This document shows, piece by piece, positions 9,501 through 16,120 of a stretch of 44,609 bases of DNA. The notes under the pieces are model-generated. The model worked only from the letters and a program-made list of their open reading frames with translations, was not told the DNA's origin and did not search any database. Where the stretch lies: contig CAZLCG010000014.1 in the NCBI GenBank assembly GCA_964557975.1, forward strand, positions 1 to 44,609, in the 5' to 3' direction. Both the position numbers and the translations under genes were made by a program. Positions within the stretch are counted from its first letter, which is position 1; each line of letters begins with the position of its first letter. This stretch comes from Fimenecus sp964557975 (GTDB taxonomy: Bacteria > Bacillota > Clostridia > Oscillospirales > Acutalibacteraceae).

Positions 9501-9735
9501 CGGCTCAATTCACACCATAATGACCTCGGGGCTTATAATGGTAATTGTAACCTTTATCGTCGGCTTCTGCTTTGAGGAAGAAACAATAGCGCAGATATGC
9601 AGAACGCTGTCAGTCGGCGCGCTGTGCGCGATATTGCTTATCCTGTTCATTTTACCCGGTATGCTTGCATCCTTCGACAAACTGACCTCAAAGCTTCACG
9701 GCAAAGAAAAGGAAGCCGCCGAGAATAAGGAATAA
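6547..9735 (+). CDS. MMPL/RND-superfamily transporter with repeated extracellular domain
   Basis: A 1062-residue membrane protein with the doubled RND layout. TM1 lies at residues 13-33, a first outer domain follows, TM2-6 lie at about 155-310, TM7 near 335-355, a very large second outer region at about 360-890, and the last five helices at about 895-1045. LALSMDYSIILINRYRQEKK and VQCILMGSTIDYGILFTSYYREKRK are the paired MMPL helices carrying the membrane aspartates that are expected to carry the proton relay. Family members export lipids, siderophores or other hydrophobic molecules; the cargo here is unknown. The second outer region contains about five repeats of roughly 82 residues (separate entry). 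The gene has its own promoter and a hairpin after it. Confidence 0.9.
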   Translation: MKKIADFFVDKRKIIAAITAVTVAVCAFLAFRVQINHDMTKYLPDSSQMKTGVDLMAREFPDSSAISTIRVMFKGLSDNEKTDMKKRLGSIQNVSYVDYSEGDDYNSGEYTKYVLTVGFDYGSNEELAVEKTLEEDFSQNEMQYKNDNTATADLPVWIIAVAVACLFIILFLMCNSWFEPLLFIASIACAIIINLGTNIFLGSISDITFSISSILQLALSMDYSIILINRYRQEKKNFEDPEEAMSSAVKNAFSSIASSAFTTVVGLLALLFMSFKIGRDLGLVLAKGVVCSVICNFTVLPFLILACDGIITKTAKRELPLRTEKIASFSFRARHVIAAVFAAVFIASCVLQSFTGVAYSLKTNDPIAEVFPTDETLVILYNNEDEDAVDAVVSKLQSDEAVKNVTAYSNTLGTAYASDELADIIASLGDGIRLDASMLNIVYYDYFKGGAVPSITAGGFLSFIRDDVLNNETFSSYIGSDVKDNISMLGSFSDASQLTAPLSTGELASFFGMDEATVKQLLVLYYSENGGVDTGSMTLTEFCDLIVNDVSSNPLYASMLDADAQAQIDTLSTFTDAELMTAPCTASQMALITGMDESTVKMVYLAYGRGDSNIKITPQNFINYVTVDIMTDSALAPYFNESAKAELYTAKTIIDSSVEGKTYTASELASFLDMDEKSINSLYLLRTALYGDTSGWKISVQKFIGFLNDTVFGTPEYASQIDEKTSGYLALAKRLTDAVVSGKEYAPEQLAEIFDGASESLDVNTIGILMLYYGSKTDYDGNWKLTVENLFEFLSNDILNDARFSSVLNGTFRTQIVNMEDTLNAGIARLRGSNYSRLILTSAIDSESAEADEFLERLDGICSESFSGDCYYIGNSVMTHEMRTSFDSEMNLITVLTAVAIFLVVAFTFRSVAIPFILVLLVQCGVFLTISVMGLIGGNMYYLAMLIVQCILMGSTIDYGILFTSYYREKRKTLGIKEALTEAYNGSIHTIMTSGLIMVIVTFIVGFCFEEETIAQICRTLSVGALCAILLILFILPGMLASFDKLTSKLHGKEKEAAENKE
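7807..9050 (+). repeat. Five tandem ~82-residue repeats inside the MMPL outer loop
   Basis: Units begin near residues 421, 505 (GELASFFGMDEATVK), 587 (SQMALITGMDESTVK), 666 (SELASFLDMDEKSIN) and 748 (EQLAEIFDGASESL), at a period of 79-84. Each runs as: L-A-x-hydrophobic-x-x-M-D-E, a hydrophobic helix with Y/L, a K/M-x-T/S-x-x-x-F segment, then F/I-x-x-D-V/I and a polar helix ending before a short linker. The units are diverged in DNA, so this is an old duplication. The predicted character is mainly helical. Confidence 0.75.
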
Positions 9736-9791
9736 ACGAACGGCAGAACCGCATAAGTAATATAATGATAATATCAAAAATAAATTAAAAT

Positions 9792-9832
9792 CCAAAGCCC
9801 GCTATGTCATCAAGCGTCATAGCGGGCTTTGG
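9792..9832. terminator. Bidirectional terminator hairpin
   Basis: A perfect 15-base-pair stem (9792-9806 with 9818-9832; arm CCAAAGCCCGCTATG) with an 11-base loop sits between the convergent MMPL gene and the gene ending at 9891. Each side is AT-rich, without a long T-run. Confidence 0.7.
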
Positions 9833-9890
9833 ATAATAACAATGCTATTCAGGTTTTATTCTGCGCTAAACGCAGAGTGAATAAAGCCTC

Positions 9891-10808
9891 TTACATCGGA
9901 GGCATACCGCCGTTCTGAGCGTTTCCCGCCGCCATCATCTGCGAAAACATACCCGGCTTCTTTTCTTTCTTGGGCTTATACGGCGGAGGGTTCAAAAGCT
10001 TCTCTTTAGCCTTTTTACCCTTGCTTGAGGCGAGATATTTATTTATAAGCAAAACGGGCTCTTTCATATCCTCGCACATATATTCCGCGGCGGTCGCGCA
10101 CATTTTCTCATCGTTGTTCATCTCGCCGAGAATGGTAACCGCAATAAGCCCCTGCGTAGCGGTACTGCCGTTTTCATAAATATCGTTAAGTATTTTAAAA
10201 AGCCTCTTTACATCCTGCGGAACTCCCAAACGGATTGTGTTAATTACAACCGCCGTGCCGTAATTTACGAAAAATTCCTCAGGCAGAAATTCGCCGTATT
10301 TTTCATAGTTTTCACGGTAAGGCTCTTTTAATTCGGGATAAATCGCCGCAAGCCTGTTGGCAAGAGTGTTGCCGTCGTATGCCTGCATACCGCTTTTTGC
10401 CGCCGACTTTGAAACGGGAACGGGCTTTTTCATTTTTCCTTGCGCCGACGCTTTTTTGCCGGCAAATTTCATATCAATCGTTTCGTTAAGCTCGTTGCAA
10501 AGAGATTTTATATCTCTTTCGTCAAATTCCTCAAGATTGAAATAGTTTACCGACGCCTTTTTAAGATCCTCGTCGGAAGCCTCGTCGCCGCTGACGTCTG
10601 TGTAAAACAGCAGCGCCTGATTGCCGAAAATTTCAATTCTTATCTTGCCCTTTTCACCCGTAAAATCGAAATAAGAGTGTTCGCCGTCAAAAAACGCGGG
10701 GAGCCCGCCCTTAACGCCGTCGGGCTTAACAACGGAAAAACCGTTTTCCTTTATTGACGCCTCGGTACCCGAAAGAATACCCGAGAGCGCCTCGTTTAAC
10801 TCTAACAT
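9891..10808 (-). CDS. Uncharacterised cytoplasmic protein with proline/glycine/methionine-rich tail
   Basis: A 305-residue soluble protein with no signal peptide. Residues 1-110 look like an alpha/beta domain (KIRIEIFGNQALLFYTDV). Residues 118-140 are a basic linker rich in K, A, S and P. Residues 145-260 are helical (YPELKEPYRENYEKYGEFLPEEFF; LFKILNDIYENGSTATQGLIAVTILGEM). The end is a lysine/proline stretch and GGMPPM. The C-terminal helical part resembles small clostridial domains of unknown function, but I cannot name one with confidence. AAGGCAGG precedes the ATG. It stands alone, with a promoter at 10842-10870. Confidence 0.65.
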   Translation of the reverse strand: MLELNEALSGILSGTEASIKENGFSVVKPDGVKGGLPAFFDGEHSYFDFTGEKGKIRIEIFGNQALLFYTDVSGDEASDEDLKKASVNYFNLEEFDERDIKSLCNELNETIDMKFAGKKASAQGKMKKPVPVSKSAAKSGMQAYDGNTLANRLAAIYPELKEPYRENYEKYGEFLPEEFFVNYGTAVVINTIRLGVPQDVKRLFKILNDIYENGSTATQGLIAVTILGEMNNDEKMCATAAEYMCEDMKEPVLLINKYLASSKGKKAKEKLLNPPPYKPKKEKKPGMFSQMMAAGNAQNGGMPPM

Positions 10809-10841
10809 ATTGAAACCTGCCTTGTTAATTTGTTGAAAAAT

Positions 10842-10870
10842 ATTGTAACATATAAATAATAATTTGTCAT
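10842..10870 (-). promoter_or_regulatory. Sigma-A promoter of the gene at 9891-10808
   Basis: On the minus strand ATGACA (10870-10865), a 17-base spacer, then TACAAT (10847-10842). It lies back to back with the ddl promoter. Confidence 0.6.
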
Positions 10871-10890
10871 TAAAAATTTTAAGTTAATAA

Positions 10891-10919
10891 TTGATAAACC
10901 CGCCGTCATATGATATTAT
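10891..10919 (+). promoter_or_regulatory. Sigma-A promoter of ddl-DUF1934-argS
   Basis: TTGATA (10891-10896), a 17-base spacer, then TATTAT (10914-10919), followed by GGGGTGAT (about 10940-10947) before the TTG start at 10952. Confidence 0.65.
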
Positions 10920-10951
10920 TATTAAAATATACGGATTTCGGGGTGATTTAA

Positions 10952-12019
10952 TTGAAAAATGTTCTTGTGCTTTTCGGCGGCGTTTCATCGGAGCATGAGG
11001 TTTCGTGTGTTTCGGCGTCATATGTAATTAAAAATATTCCGAGGGATACATACAGAATTTATATGCTCGGCATTACGAAATCGGGCGAATGGTATTATTA
11101 CGACGGCGATGTAAGCCTTATTCCCGATGACAAATGGCTCAATTCGGGCAAATGCGCAAAGGCATTGCTTTCCCCCGACAGGAGCGACAGGGGCTTGCTC
11201 ATTTTCAGAGAAAACGGAATTGAAAAGATAAGCATCGATGTTATTTTTCCCGTTCTGCACGGCAGATACGGCGAGGACGGCACTGTTCAGGGCTTAGCGG
11301 AGCTTGCGGGAATCCCATGCGTCGGGTGCGGCACCCTCTCGTCGGCCTGCTGTATGGACAAGGCGGTTACAAACACCCTTGCCGACTCGGCGGGTATAAA
11401 ACAGGCTAAATGGCTGTCCGTTACAAAGGAACGGTTTTTAAAGGACGGTTCCGATTTTGCGGTAAAAGCCGAAGAATACCTCGGTTATCCGATTTTTGTA
11501 AAGCCTGCCAACGCGGGCTCGTCCGTCGGGATTTCAAAGGCGACGGACAAAGCGTCTCTTTTAAACGCTTTTACCGAAGCGTTCAGGCATGACAGAAAGA
11601 TCGTGCTTGAGGAGTTTATTGACGGGTATGAGGTTGAGTGCGCTGTTCTCGGTAATTCCGAGCCGCAGGCCATGCTTGTCGGTCAGATAAACCCCGCCAA
11701 TGAATTTTACGATTATGACGCGAAGTATAACGATGATAATTCCGAGCTTTTAATACCCGCCGCGATCCCGTACGAAAAGCAAAACGAGGTTCGTGCCGCC
11801 GCCGTCAAAGCGTTCGTTGCTTTCGGCTGCGCAGGGCTTGCGAGGGTTGACTTTTTTGTCGGAAAAGCCGACGGGAAGGTGTTGTTTAACGAAATTAACA
11901 CAATTCCGGGCTTTACGCCGATAAGTATGTACCCAAAGCTTTGCGAGCAAAGCGGAATACCGTACCGCGAGCTTATTGACAGACTGTTCGCCCTTGCGAT
12001 GGAGAATAATGCCGAATGA
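10952..12019 (+). CDS. ddl: D-alanine--D-alanine ligase
   Basis: A 355-residue ATP-grasp ligase that makes the D-Ala-D-Ala dipeptide of peptidoglycan. It opens VLVLFGGVSSEHEVSCVSA, with the substrate glutamate in SSEHEVS. It has VLHGRYGEDGTVQG near residue 100, the ATP-grasp segment FVKPANAGSSVGISKA near 180, and the metal and product site NEINTIPGFTPISMYPKL near 315. The start is a TTG placed by GGGGTGAT. The last codons overlap the next gene (ATGA). Specificity for D-Ala rather than D-Lac or D-Ser is assumed from the family norm. Confidence 0.95.
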   Translation: MKNVLVLFGGVSSEHEVSCVSASYVIKNIPRDTYRIYMLGITKSGEWYYYDGDVSLIPDDKWLNSGKCAKALLSPDRSDRGLLIFRENGIEKISIDVIFPVLHGRYGEDGTVQGLAELAGIPCVGCGTLSSACCMDKAVTNTLADSAGIKQAKWLSVTKERFLKDGSDFAVKAEEYLGYPIFVKPANAGSSVGISKATDKASLLNAFTEAFRHDRKIVLEEFIDGYEVECAVLGNSEPQAMLVGQINPANEFYDYDAKYNDDNSELLIPAAIPYEKQNEVRAAAVKAFVAFGCAGLARVDFFVGKADGKVLFNEINTIPGFTPISMYPKLCEQSGIPYRELIDRLFALAMENNAE

Positions 12020-12432
12020 ACAGAAAAAATGCGGTTATAAATGTTCGCGGCGTTCAGATAATTGACGGCGAAAGGGATTCGACGGAAATCGACGTGGTAG
12101 GCGCTCTTGCCGAAAGCGGCGGTGGATATACATTAAGCTATACCGAATATGACGATGAAAACAAAGGAACCGAAACCGTTGTCCGTGCGGAAAATAACAG
12201 CGTTTCAGTAACTAAAATCGGCGAATATACCGCGGAAATGATTTTTGAGGAAGGCAAAAGATACACCTGTAATTACACAACGCCCTTCGGCAGCATCAAT
12301 ATGGGCGTTTTTTCCGAAAAGGTAAACGCCGCGTTTACCCCCGACGGCGGAAAAATAGAGCTTATATATAATATTGATTTTAATACGGGCTTTGTCTCCC
12401 GAAACGAAATGACAATTACCTTTAACTTTTAA
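12016..12432 (+). CDS. DUF1934 (YwiB-like) beta-barrel protein
   Basis: A 138-residue protein of the DUF1934/YwiB type, small lipocalin-like beta barrels of unknown function. Alternating strands such as GGGYTLSYTEYDDENKGTETVV and KIELIYNIDFNTGFVSRNEMTITFNF fit. It overlaps ddl by four bases (ATGA) and lies 25 bases before argS. The pairing with argS is also seen in Bacillus (ywiB-argS), which supports the assignment. No catalytic motif is evident. Confidence 0.8.
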   Translation: MNRKNAVINVRGVQIIDGERDSTEIDVVGALAESGGGYTLSYTEYDDENKGTETVVRAENNSVSVTKIGEYTAEMIFEEGKRYTCNYTTPFGSINMGVFSEKVNAAFTPDGGKIELIYNIDFNTGFVSRNEMTITFNF

Positions 12433-12457
12433 TTATAGAAAAGAGAGAAAAAAACAG

Positions 12458-14200
12458 ATGTCTGTATTGGTAAAGGAAACAGAAAAAGAGCTTCGCACTC
12501 TTATAACCGACGCAATAGGCAGAGCCGTCGCAAACGGCAGTCTGCCCGCAGAGCCGATGCCTGCGTTTATTATCGAAGTACCTCAGGACAGGGATAACGG
12601 CGACTATTCCACCAACGCCGCTTTTGCGGGCGCGAAGGCGTTTCATAACGCGCCGAGGAAAATTGCCGAAATAATAAAGGACAATATTGACCTTGCAGGC
12701 TCATACTTTTCGGAATGTTCGGTTGCGGGCGCAGGCTTTATAAATTTCAGGCTTTCGCAAAGCTTTTACGCCGACATTCTGCTTGACATAAATAAAAAAG
12801 GCAGGGATTACGGCAAAAGCGATTACGGCAAAGGCGAAAAAATAAACGTCGAATTTGTATCCGCCAACCCGACGGGACCTATGCATATGGGAAACGCGAG
12901 GGGCGGTGCCTTAGGCGACTGTCTTGCCGAGGTTTTGGCTATGGCGGGGTATGACGTTTCAAGGGAATTTTATATAAACGACGCGGGCAATCAGATAGAC
13001 AAATTCGCGCTTTCACTCGACGTCCGCTATCAACAGCTTTTTAAGGGCGGGGACGCCGCGGAATTACCCGAGGACAGTTATCACGGCGACGACATAAAAC
13101 AGCGCGCAAAGGAATTTGCCGACATTTACGGCGACAGCTATCTTGAAAAAAGCGAGGAAGAGAGAAGAAACGCGCTTGTGAGCTTCGCTATGCCTAAGAA
13201 TATTGACAGTATGAAGCAAAATCTTTCCAAATACCGCATAGAATACGACACCTGGTTTCACGAAAGCGAGCTTCACAAGGGCGCAATCGACGACGTTATA
13301 AAAATTCTTACCGAAAACGGCAAGACCTATGAAAAAGACGGCGCGCTGTGGTACAAGAATATTGAGGTTCAGACCGAAATGCTTAAAGAGCAGGGCAAGA
13401 CCGATGAAGAAATTGAAAAGCTCGGCTTAAAGGACGACGTGCTTATCCGTCAGAACGGCAATCCCACCTACTTTGCCGCCGATATAGCCTACCACCGCAA
13501 CAAGCTTGAAACGAGGGGCTTCTCAAAGGCAATCGACGTCTGGGGCGCTGACCATCACGGTCATATTGCGCGTATGAAGGGCGCGCTTCGGGCAATAGGC
13601 ATTTCGCCCGACAGATTGCATGTGGTTTTAATGCAGCTTGTAAATCTTATGAAGGACGGCAAGCCCTGTAAGATGTCCAAAAGAACAGGCAAGGCTGTTA
13701 CGCTTTCCGATTTGCTTGACGACATACCGATTGACGCGGTGCGTTTCCTTTTCAATATGCGGGAACCGGGTTCCGCTATGGACTTCGATTTGGATTTAGC
13801 CGTCGAGCAAAGCTCTCAAAATCCCGTTTATTACTGCCAATACGCAAACGCCCGTATATGCAGTATTTTAAGAAAGCTCCGAGAGGACGGCATACAGCCG
13901 AGGGACTGCACCGAGAAAGAGCTTGAAAAGCTCGACGCTCCCGAGGAAAAGGAGCTTATACGTCATTTAGCCTCGCTTACGGATGAAATAATTCTTGCCG
14001 CAAAGAATTACGACCCAGCAAGAATTACAAGATACGCGGTAACGCTTGCCACCCTTTTCCACAAGTATTACAACGCCTGCCGCATAAGCGTTGAGGACGA
14101 AAGCCTTATGCAGGCAAGGGTTTACCTTTGCCGTTCGGTAAAAAGCGTTATGGTAAACATCCTGACGGCGTTTAAAATTACCGCGCCCGAAAAGATGTAA
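12458..14200 (+). CDS. argS: Arginyl-tRNA synthetase
   Basis: A 580-residue class I aminoacyl-tRNA synthetase. It starts with the arginine-specific N-terminal additional domain and has the HIGH-type motif in SANPTGPMHMGNARGG near residue 134. FYINDAGNQIDK follows, then DVWGADHHGHIARMK and the KMSK-type loop KMSKRTGKAV near residue 405. The C-terminal helical anticodon-binding domain contains QYANARICSILRK. Length is normal. A good AGAAAAGAGAG ribosome site lies before the ATG. No T-box leader is seen; it is the last gene of the ddl unit and is followed by a strong terminator. Confidence 0.97.
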   Translation: MSVLVKETEKELRTLITDAIGRAVANGSLPAEPMPAFIIEVPQDRDNGDYSTNAAFAGAKAFHNAPRKIAEIIKDNIDLAGSYFSECSVAGAGFINFRLSQSFYADILLDINKKGRDYGKSDYGKGEKINVEFVSANPTGPMHMGNARGGALGDCLAEVLAMAGYDVSREFYINDAGNQIDKFALSLDVRYQQLFKGGDAAELPEDSYHGDDIKQRAKEFADIYGDSYLEKSEEERRNALVSFAMPKNIDSMKQNLSKYRIEYDTWFHESELHKGAIDDVIKILTENGKTYEKDGALWYKNIEVQTEMLKEQGKTDEEIEKLGLKDDVLIRQNGNPTYFAADIAYHRNKLETRGFSKAIDVWGADHHGHIARMKGALRAIGISPDRLHVVLMQLVNLMKDGKPCKMSKRTGKAVTLSDLLDDIPIDAVRFLFNMREPGSAMDFDLDLAVEQSSQNPVYYCQYANARICSILRKLREDGIQPRDCTEKELEKLDAPEEKELIRHLASLTDEIILAAKNYDPARITRYAVTLATLFHKYYNACRISVEDESLMQARVYLCRSVKSVMVNILTAFKITAPEKM

Positions 14201-14217
14201 TATTAAACGGAGCGATT

Positions 14218-14250
14218 GCCGCAACTTCCATAAGGAAGTTGCGGCAGTTT
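14218..14250 (+). terminator. Terminator of the ddl-argS unit
   Basis: GCCGCAACTTCC (14218-14229), four-base loop, then GGAAGTTGCGGC (14234-14245), followed by AGTTTTATT. A perfect 12-base-pair stem. Confidence 0.85.
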
Positions 14251-14398
14251 TATTCGCCTTTCGGCGAGTGGTATTGTCTTGCGACAGTGTTATTGCTTCG
14301 CAGTTTTATTGTGCTTTGCACAGTTTAAGAGGGCGAATAAAACTTTTGATTTATCAAAAATATCACTCTGTGCTTGGCACAGAATAAAACTTGAATAA
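14246..14398 (+). repeat. Array of short hairpins with a repeated TTTTATT/AATAAAAC spacer
   Basis: Six small perfect hairpins follow one another: TCGCC/GGCGA (14254-14267), TGTC/GACA (14275-14286), TGC/GCA (14294-14302), TGTGC/GCACA (14310-14322), TTTTGAT/ATCAAAA (14344-14359) and TCTGTGC/GCACAGA (14367-14383). The first four are each preceded by a copy of TTTTATT or a one-to-two-base variant. The right half carries AATAAAAC twice, the complement of that spacer, so the whole array is roughly an inverted repeat. It lies directly before the four-helix-bundle gene. Confidence 0.75.
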
Positions 14399-14437
14399 AT
14401 CTATTATTTTCATTATAATACATTTGAGGTGGTCGTT

Positions 14438-14788
14438 TTGGCTGACAGCGTATTGAGAGACAAGTCTAAAGACTTTGCAAAAAATATTGTATTATTGTGC
14501 AGGGAAATAAAATCAGAGTTTAAAGAAGCAGTTTTGGTTAACCAATTGCTTCGTTCAGGAACTTCTATTGGTGCAAATATACACGAGGCACAGTATGCCC
14601 AAAGCAAAAAGGACTTTATCTCCAAACTTGAAATAGCCCAAAAAGAATGTTATGAAACGGAATATTGGCTTCAATTGCTTTTCGAAACAGGCTGTATAAA
14701 CGAAAGCAGATATAAAACAATACAAAATGATTGCGGCGTTATCAGAAGAATGTTAATATCGTCATTAAAAACGATTAAGTCAAAATAA
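14438..14788 (+). CDS. Four helix bundle protein (S23 / 23S rRNA intervening-sequence family)
   Basis: A 116-residue all-helical protein of the S23/TIGR02436 family. Characteristic segments are DKSKDFAKNIVLLCRE, LVNQLLRSGTSIGANIHEAQYAQSKKDF (the near-invariant RSGTSIGANI core) and ISKLEIAQKECYETEYWLQLL. Relatives are encoded inside intervening sequences of 23S rRNA or as free-standing genes, and share the fold of the Avd protein of diversity-generating retroelements. No molecular function is settled. GTG 14429 overlaps the ribosome site GAGGTGG, so TTG at 14438 is preferred. Base composition is more AT-rich than its neighbours, suggesting acquisition. Confidence 0.85.
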   Translation: MADSVLRDKSKDFAKNIVLLCREIKSEFKEAVLVNQLLRSGTSIGANIHEAQYAQSKKDFISKLEIAQKECYETEYWLQLLFETGCINESRYKTIQNDCGVIRRMLISSLKTIKSK

Positions 14789-14921
14789 ATATATAACCCA
14801 CTATGATACTTTCACAAGCACTGATACATCTACGGACTAATTCTGTTCCCGTTTTTCTTAGAGAAGCAAATTCTTTTTTAATGCGCCCGCTTGACTCTCC
14901 GTTTTTTGATTTTATCGCTGT
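14789..14921 (-). other. Gap with a possible coding remnant
   Basis: On the minus strand an open stretch reads ...KKEFASLRKTGTELVRRC... without a start codon or ribosome site. It may be the relic of a gene, but I cannot name it. Nothing else is supported here. Confidence 0.25.
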
Positions 14922-15764
14922 TTATTTAATCCCCAAATATTCTTCAAGGCACTGACCGTTATTTTTCATTTCCTTTGCCGCTTCGACGCCCACAAATCTC
15001 CAGTGCCACGGCTCGTACATAACGCCTGTCTTATCCGTTTTGTCCTCGGGATACCTCAATATAAACCCGTATTCCTGAGCATTGTCAATAAGCCATTGAT
15101 ATTCCTTAGTGTTAACGAAGTCCGAGCTTGCGCTGACAATATCCATCGCAAGCCCCGCGTTATTCTCGGAGCAGCCGGGAGGAGAAATTATGCTCTGCGT
15201 TTTTAAAACCGCTTCTTCTTCCGAAAGCCCCTGATTTTTATAATAATTTATCTTTCTCGTATATATTGACTCCTGCGATGAATAGCTGCGGTAGCCCGAA
15301 TATGGCGTCAGTATACAGCCGTCAGCCTTTGCCGCGTCATACATTTCCCGATAATACGGCGCGACACGGGAATCAAGCTCAACCGTATGCCCCTCAACGG
15401 CAGCCGAAAGCGACGGAATATAGCCCTCGGGAAGCTTATATTCAACACTTATAATCGCCAAAGCCCAGTTTTCCTCATCGGTTACAGTTATTATGAGCGC
15501 CTGATCGGGTGATTTTGTAACAGACGGCGACGCGTCCGTAAGCGTTTCTCCCTCGGTTGACGTTTCTTCCTGTGTCACAGCCTGCGTCATTTCGGACGCC
15601 CCCGAATCGGTCGCCGTTTCGGAGCTTTCGGCGGGTTCTTCGGGCAACCTGCTCTTAACGGCCGAATATCCCGCAATAAGCGGTATCATTATTATTAAAA
15701 GCAATACAATTAAAGCAAACTTTACCTTAACCGTTTTTTTGAATTTTGCCTTATTTCTACCCAT
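14922..15764 (-). CDS. D-alanyl-D-alanine carboxypeptidase, M15B (VanY/DacY-like), membrane-anchored
   Basis: A 280-residue protein with a basic start and one transmembrane helix (about residues 12-35, FALIVLLLIIMIPLIAGYSAV). A Ser/Thr/Glu-rich linker to about residue 90 follows, then the M15B peptidase domain. The zinc motif is SENNAGLAMDI (family SxHxxGxAxD: the usual first histidine reads as Asn here), with EPWHWRFVG carrying the third-ligand and catalytic E-x-W-H. The open frame runs to 16037, but upstream residues are translated palindromic repeat. The ATG at 15764 has GGAAAGG upstream. The changed ligand position (SENNAG versus SEHQTG/SNHQSG) is worth checking. It would trim the last D-Ala of cell-wall peptides outside the membrane. 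Confidence 0.85.
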   Translation of the reverse strand: MGRNKAKFKKTVKVKFALIVLLLIIMIPLIAGYSAVKSRLPEEPAESSETATDSGASEMTQAVTQEETSTEGETLTDASPSVTKSPDQALIITVTDEENWALAIISVEYKLPEGYIPSLSAAVEGHTVELDSRVAPYYREMYDAAKADGCILTPYSGYRSYSSQESIYTRKINYYKNQGLSEEEAVLKTQSIISPPGCSENNAGLAMDIVSASSDFVNTKEYQWLIDNAQEYGFILRYPEDKTDKTGVMYEPWHWRFVGVEAAKEMKNNGQCLEEYLGIK

Positions 15765-15802
15765 TTGCGATTTGCCTTTCCGTATTTCGTTTGTAAAGCG
15801 TA

Positions 15803-16030
15803 ACCCTCCGCCGCCGTCAGCGGCTGTCACGAAGTGACTGAGGGAGTAAAAACACAGCTTCGTAGGGCGCGGCTCCTTGACGCGCCGTTTTTTATTCTCT
15901 TTTTGAAGATGTACACCTTTTCGGTCTCCCTTGTGTAAAGGGATACTTATGACCTCCGCTCCTCCCCGAAGGAGCGGAAACGGCGGGGAACATACGCGCT
16001 TAGGTTCTATTTTAAATATTTTATTGTATA
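15803..16030. repeat. Palindromic repeat cluster (family copy 1)
   Basis: Composed of GCCGTCAGCGGCTGTCAC followed by GAAGTGACTGAGGGAG (about 15812-15846), then CGTAGGGCGCGGC...GACGCGCCG (15861-15887), CTCCCTTGTGTAAAGGGA near 15932, and GCTCCTCCCCGAAGGAGC near 15959. The end sequence ACGCGCTTAGGTT also ends the copy at 31.1 kb. It fills most of the 356-base gap between 15764 and 16121. Confidence 0.7.
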
Positions 16031-16057
16031 TTGTCAAATTCTTTTTTATTTAATAGT

Positions 16058-16086
16058 TTTACATAGAGGAATTTTTATGGTAAAAT
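16058..16086 (+). promoter_or_regulatory. Sigma-A promoter of the M28-like gene
   Basis: TTTACA (16058-16063), a 17-base spacer, then TAAAAT (16081-16086), then GGGAGTGAT before the ATG at 16121. Confidence 0.7.
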
Positions 16087-16120
16087 AGATAAAACGATTA
16101 TTTTTCGGGAGTGATTTATA

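Noticed and set aside
14789..14921. Possible gene remnant reading KKEFASLRKTGTELVRRC
   Set aside because: No start codon, no ribosome site and no family I recognise; kept only as a low-confidence note.
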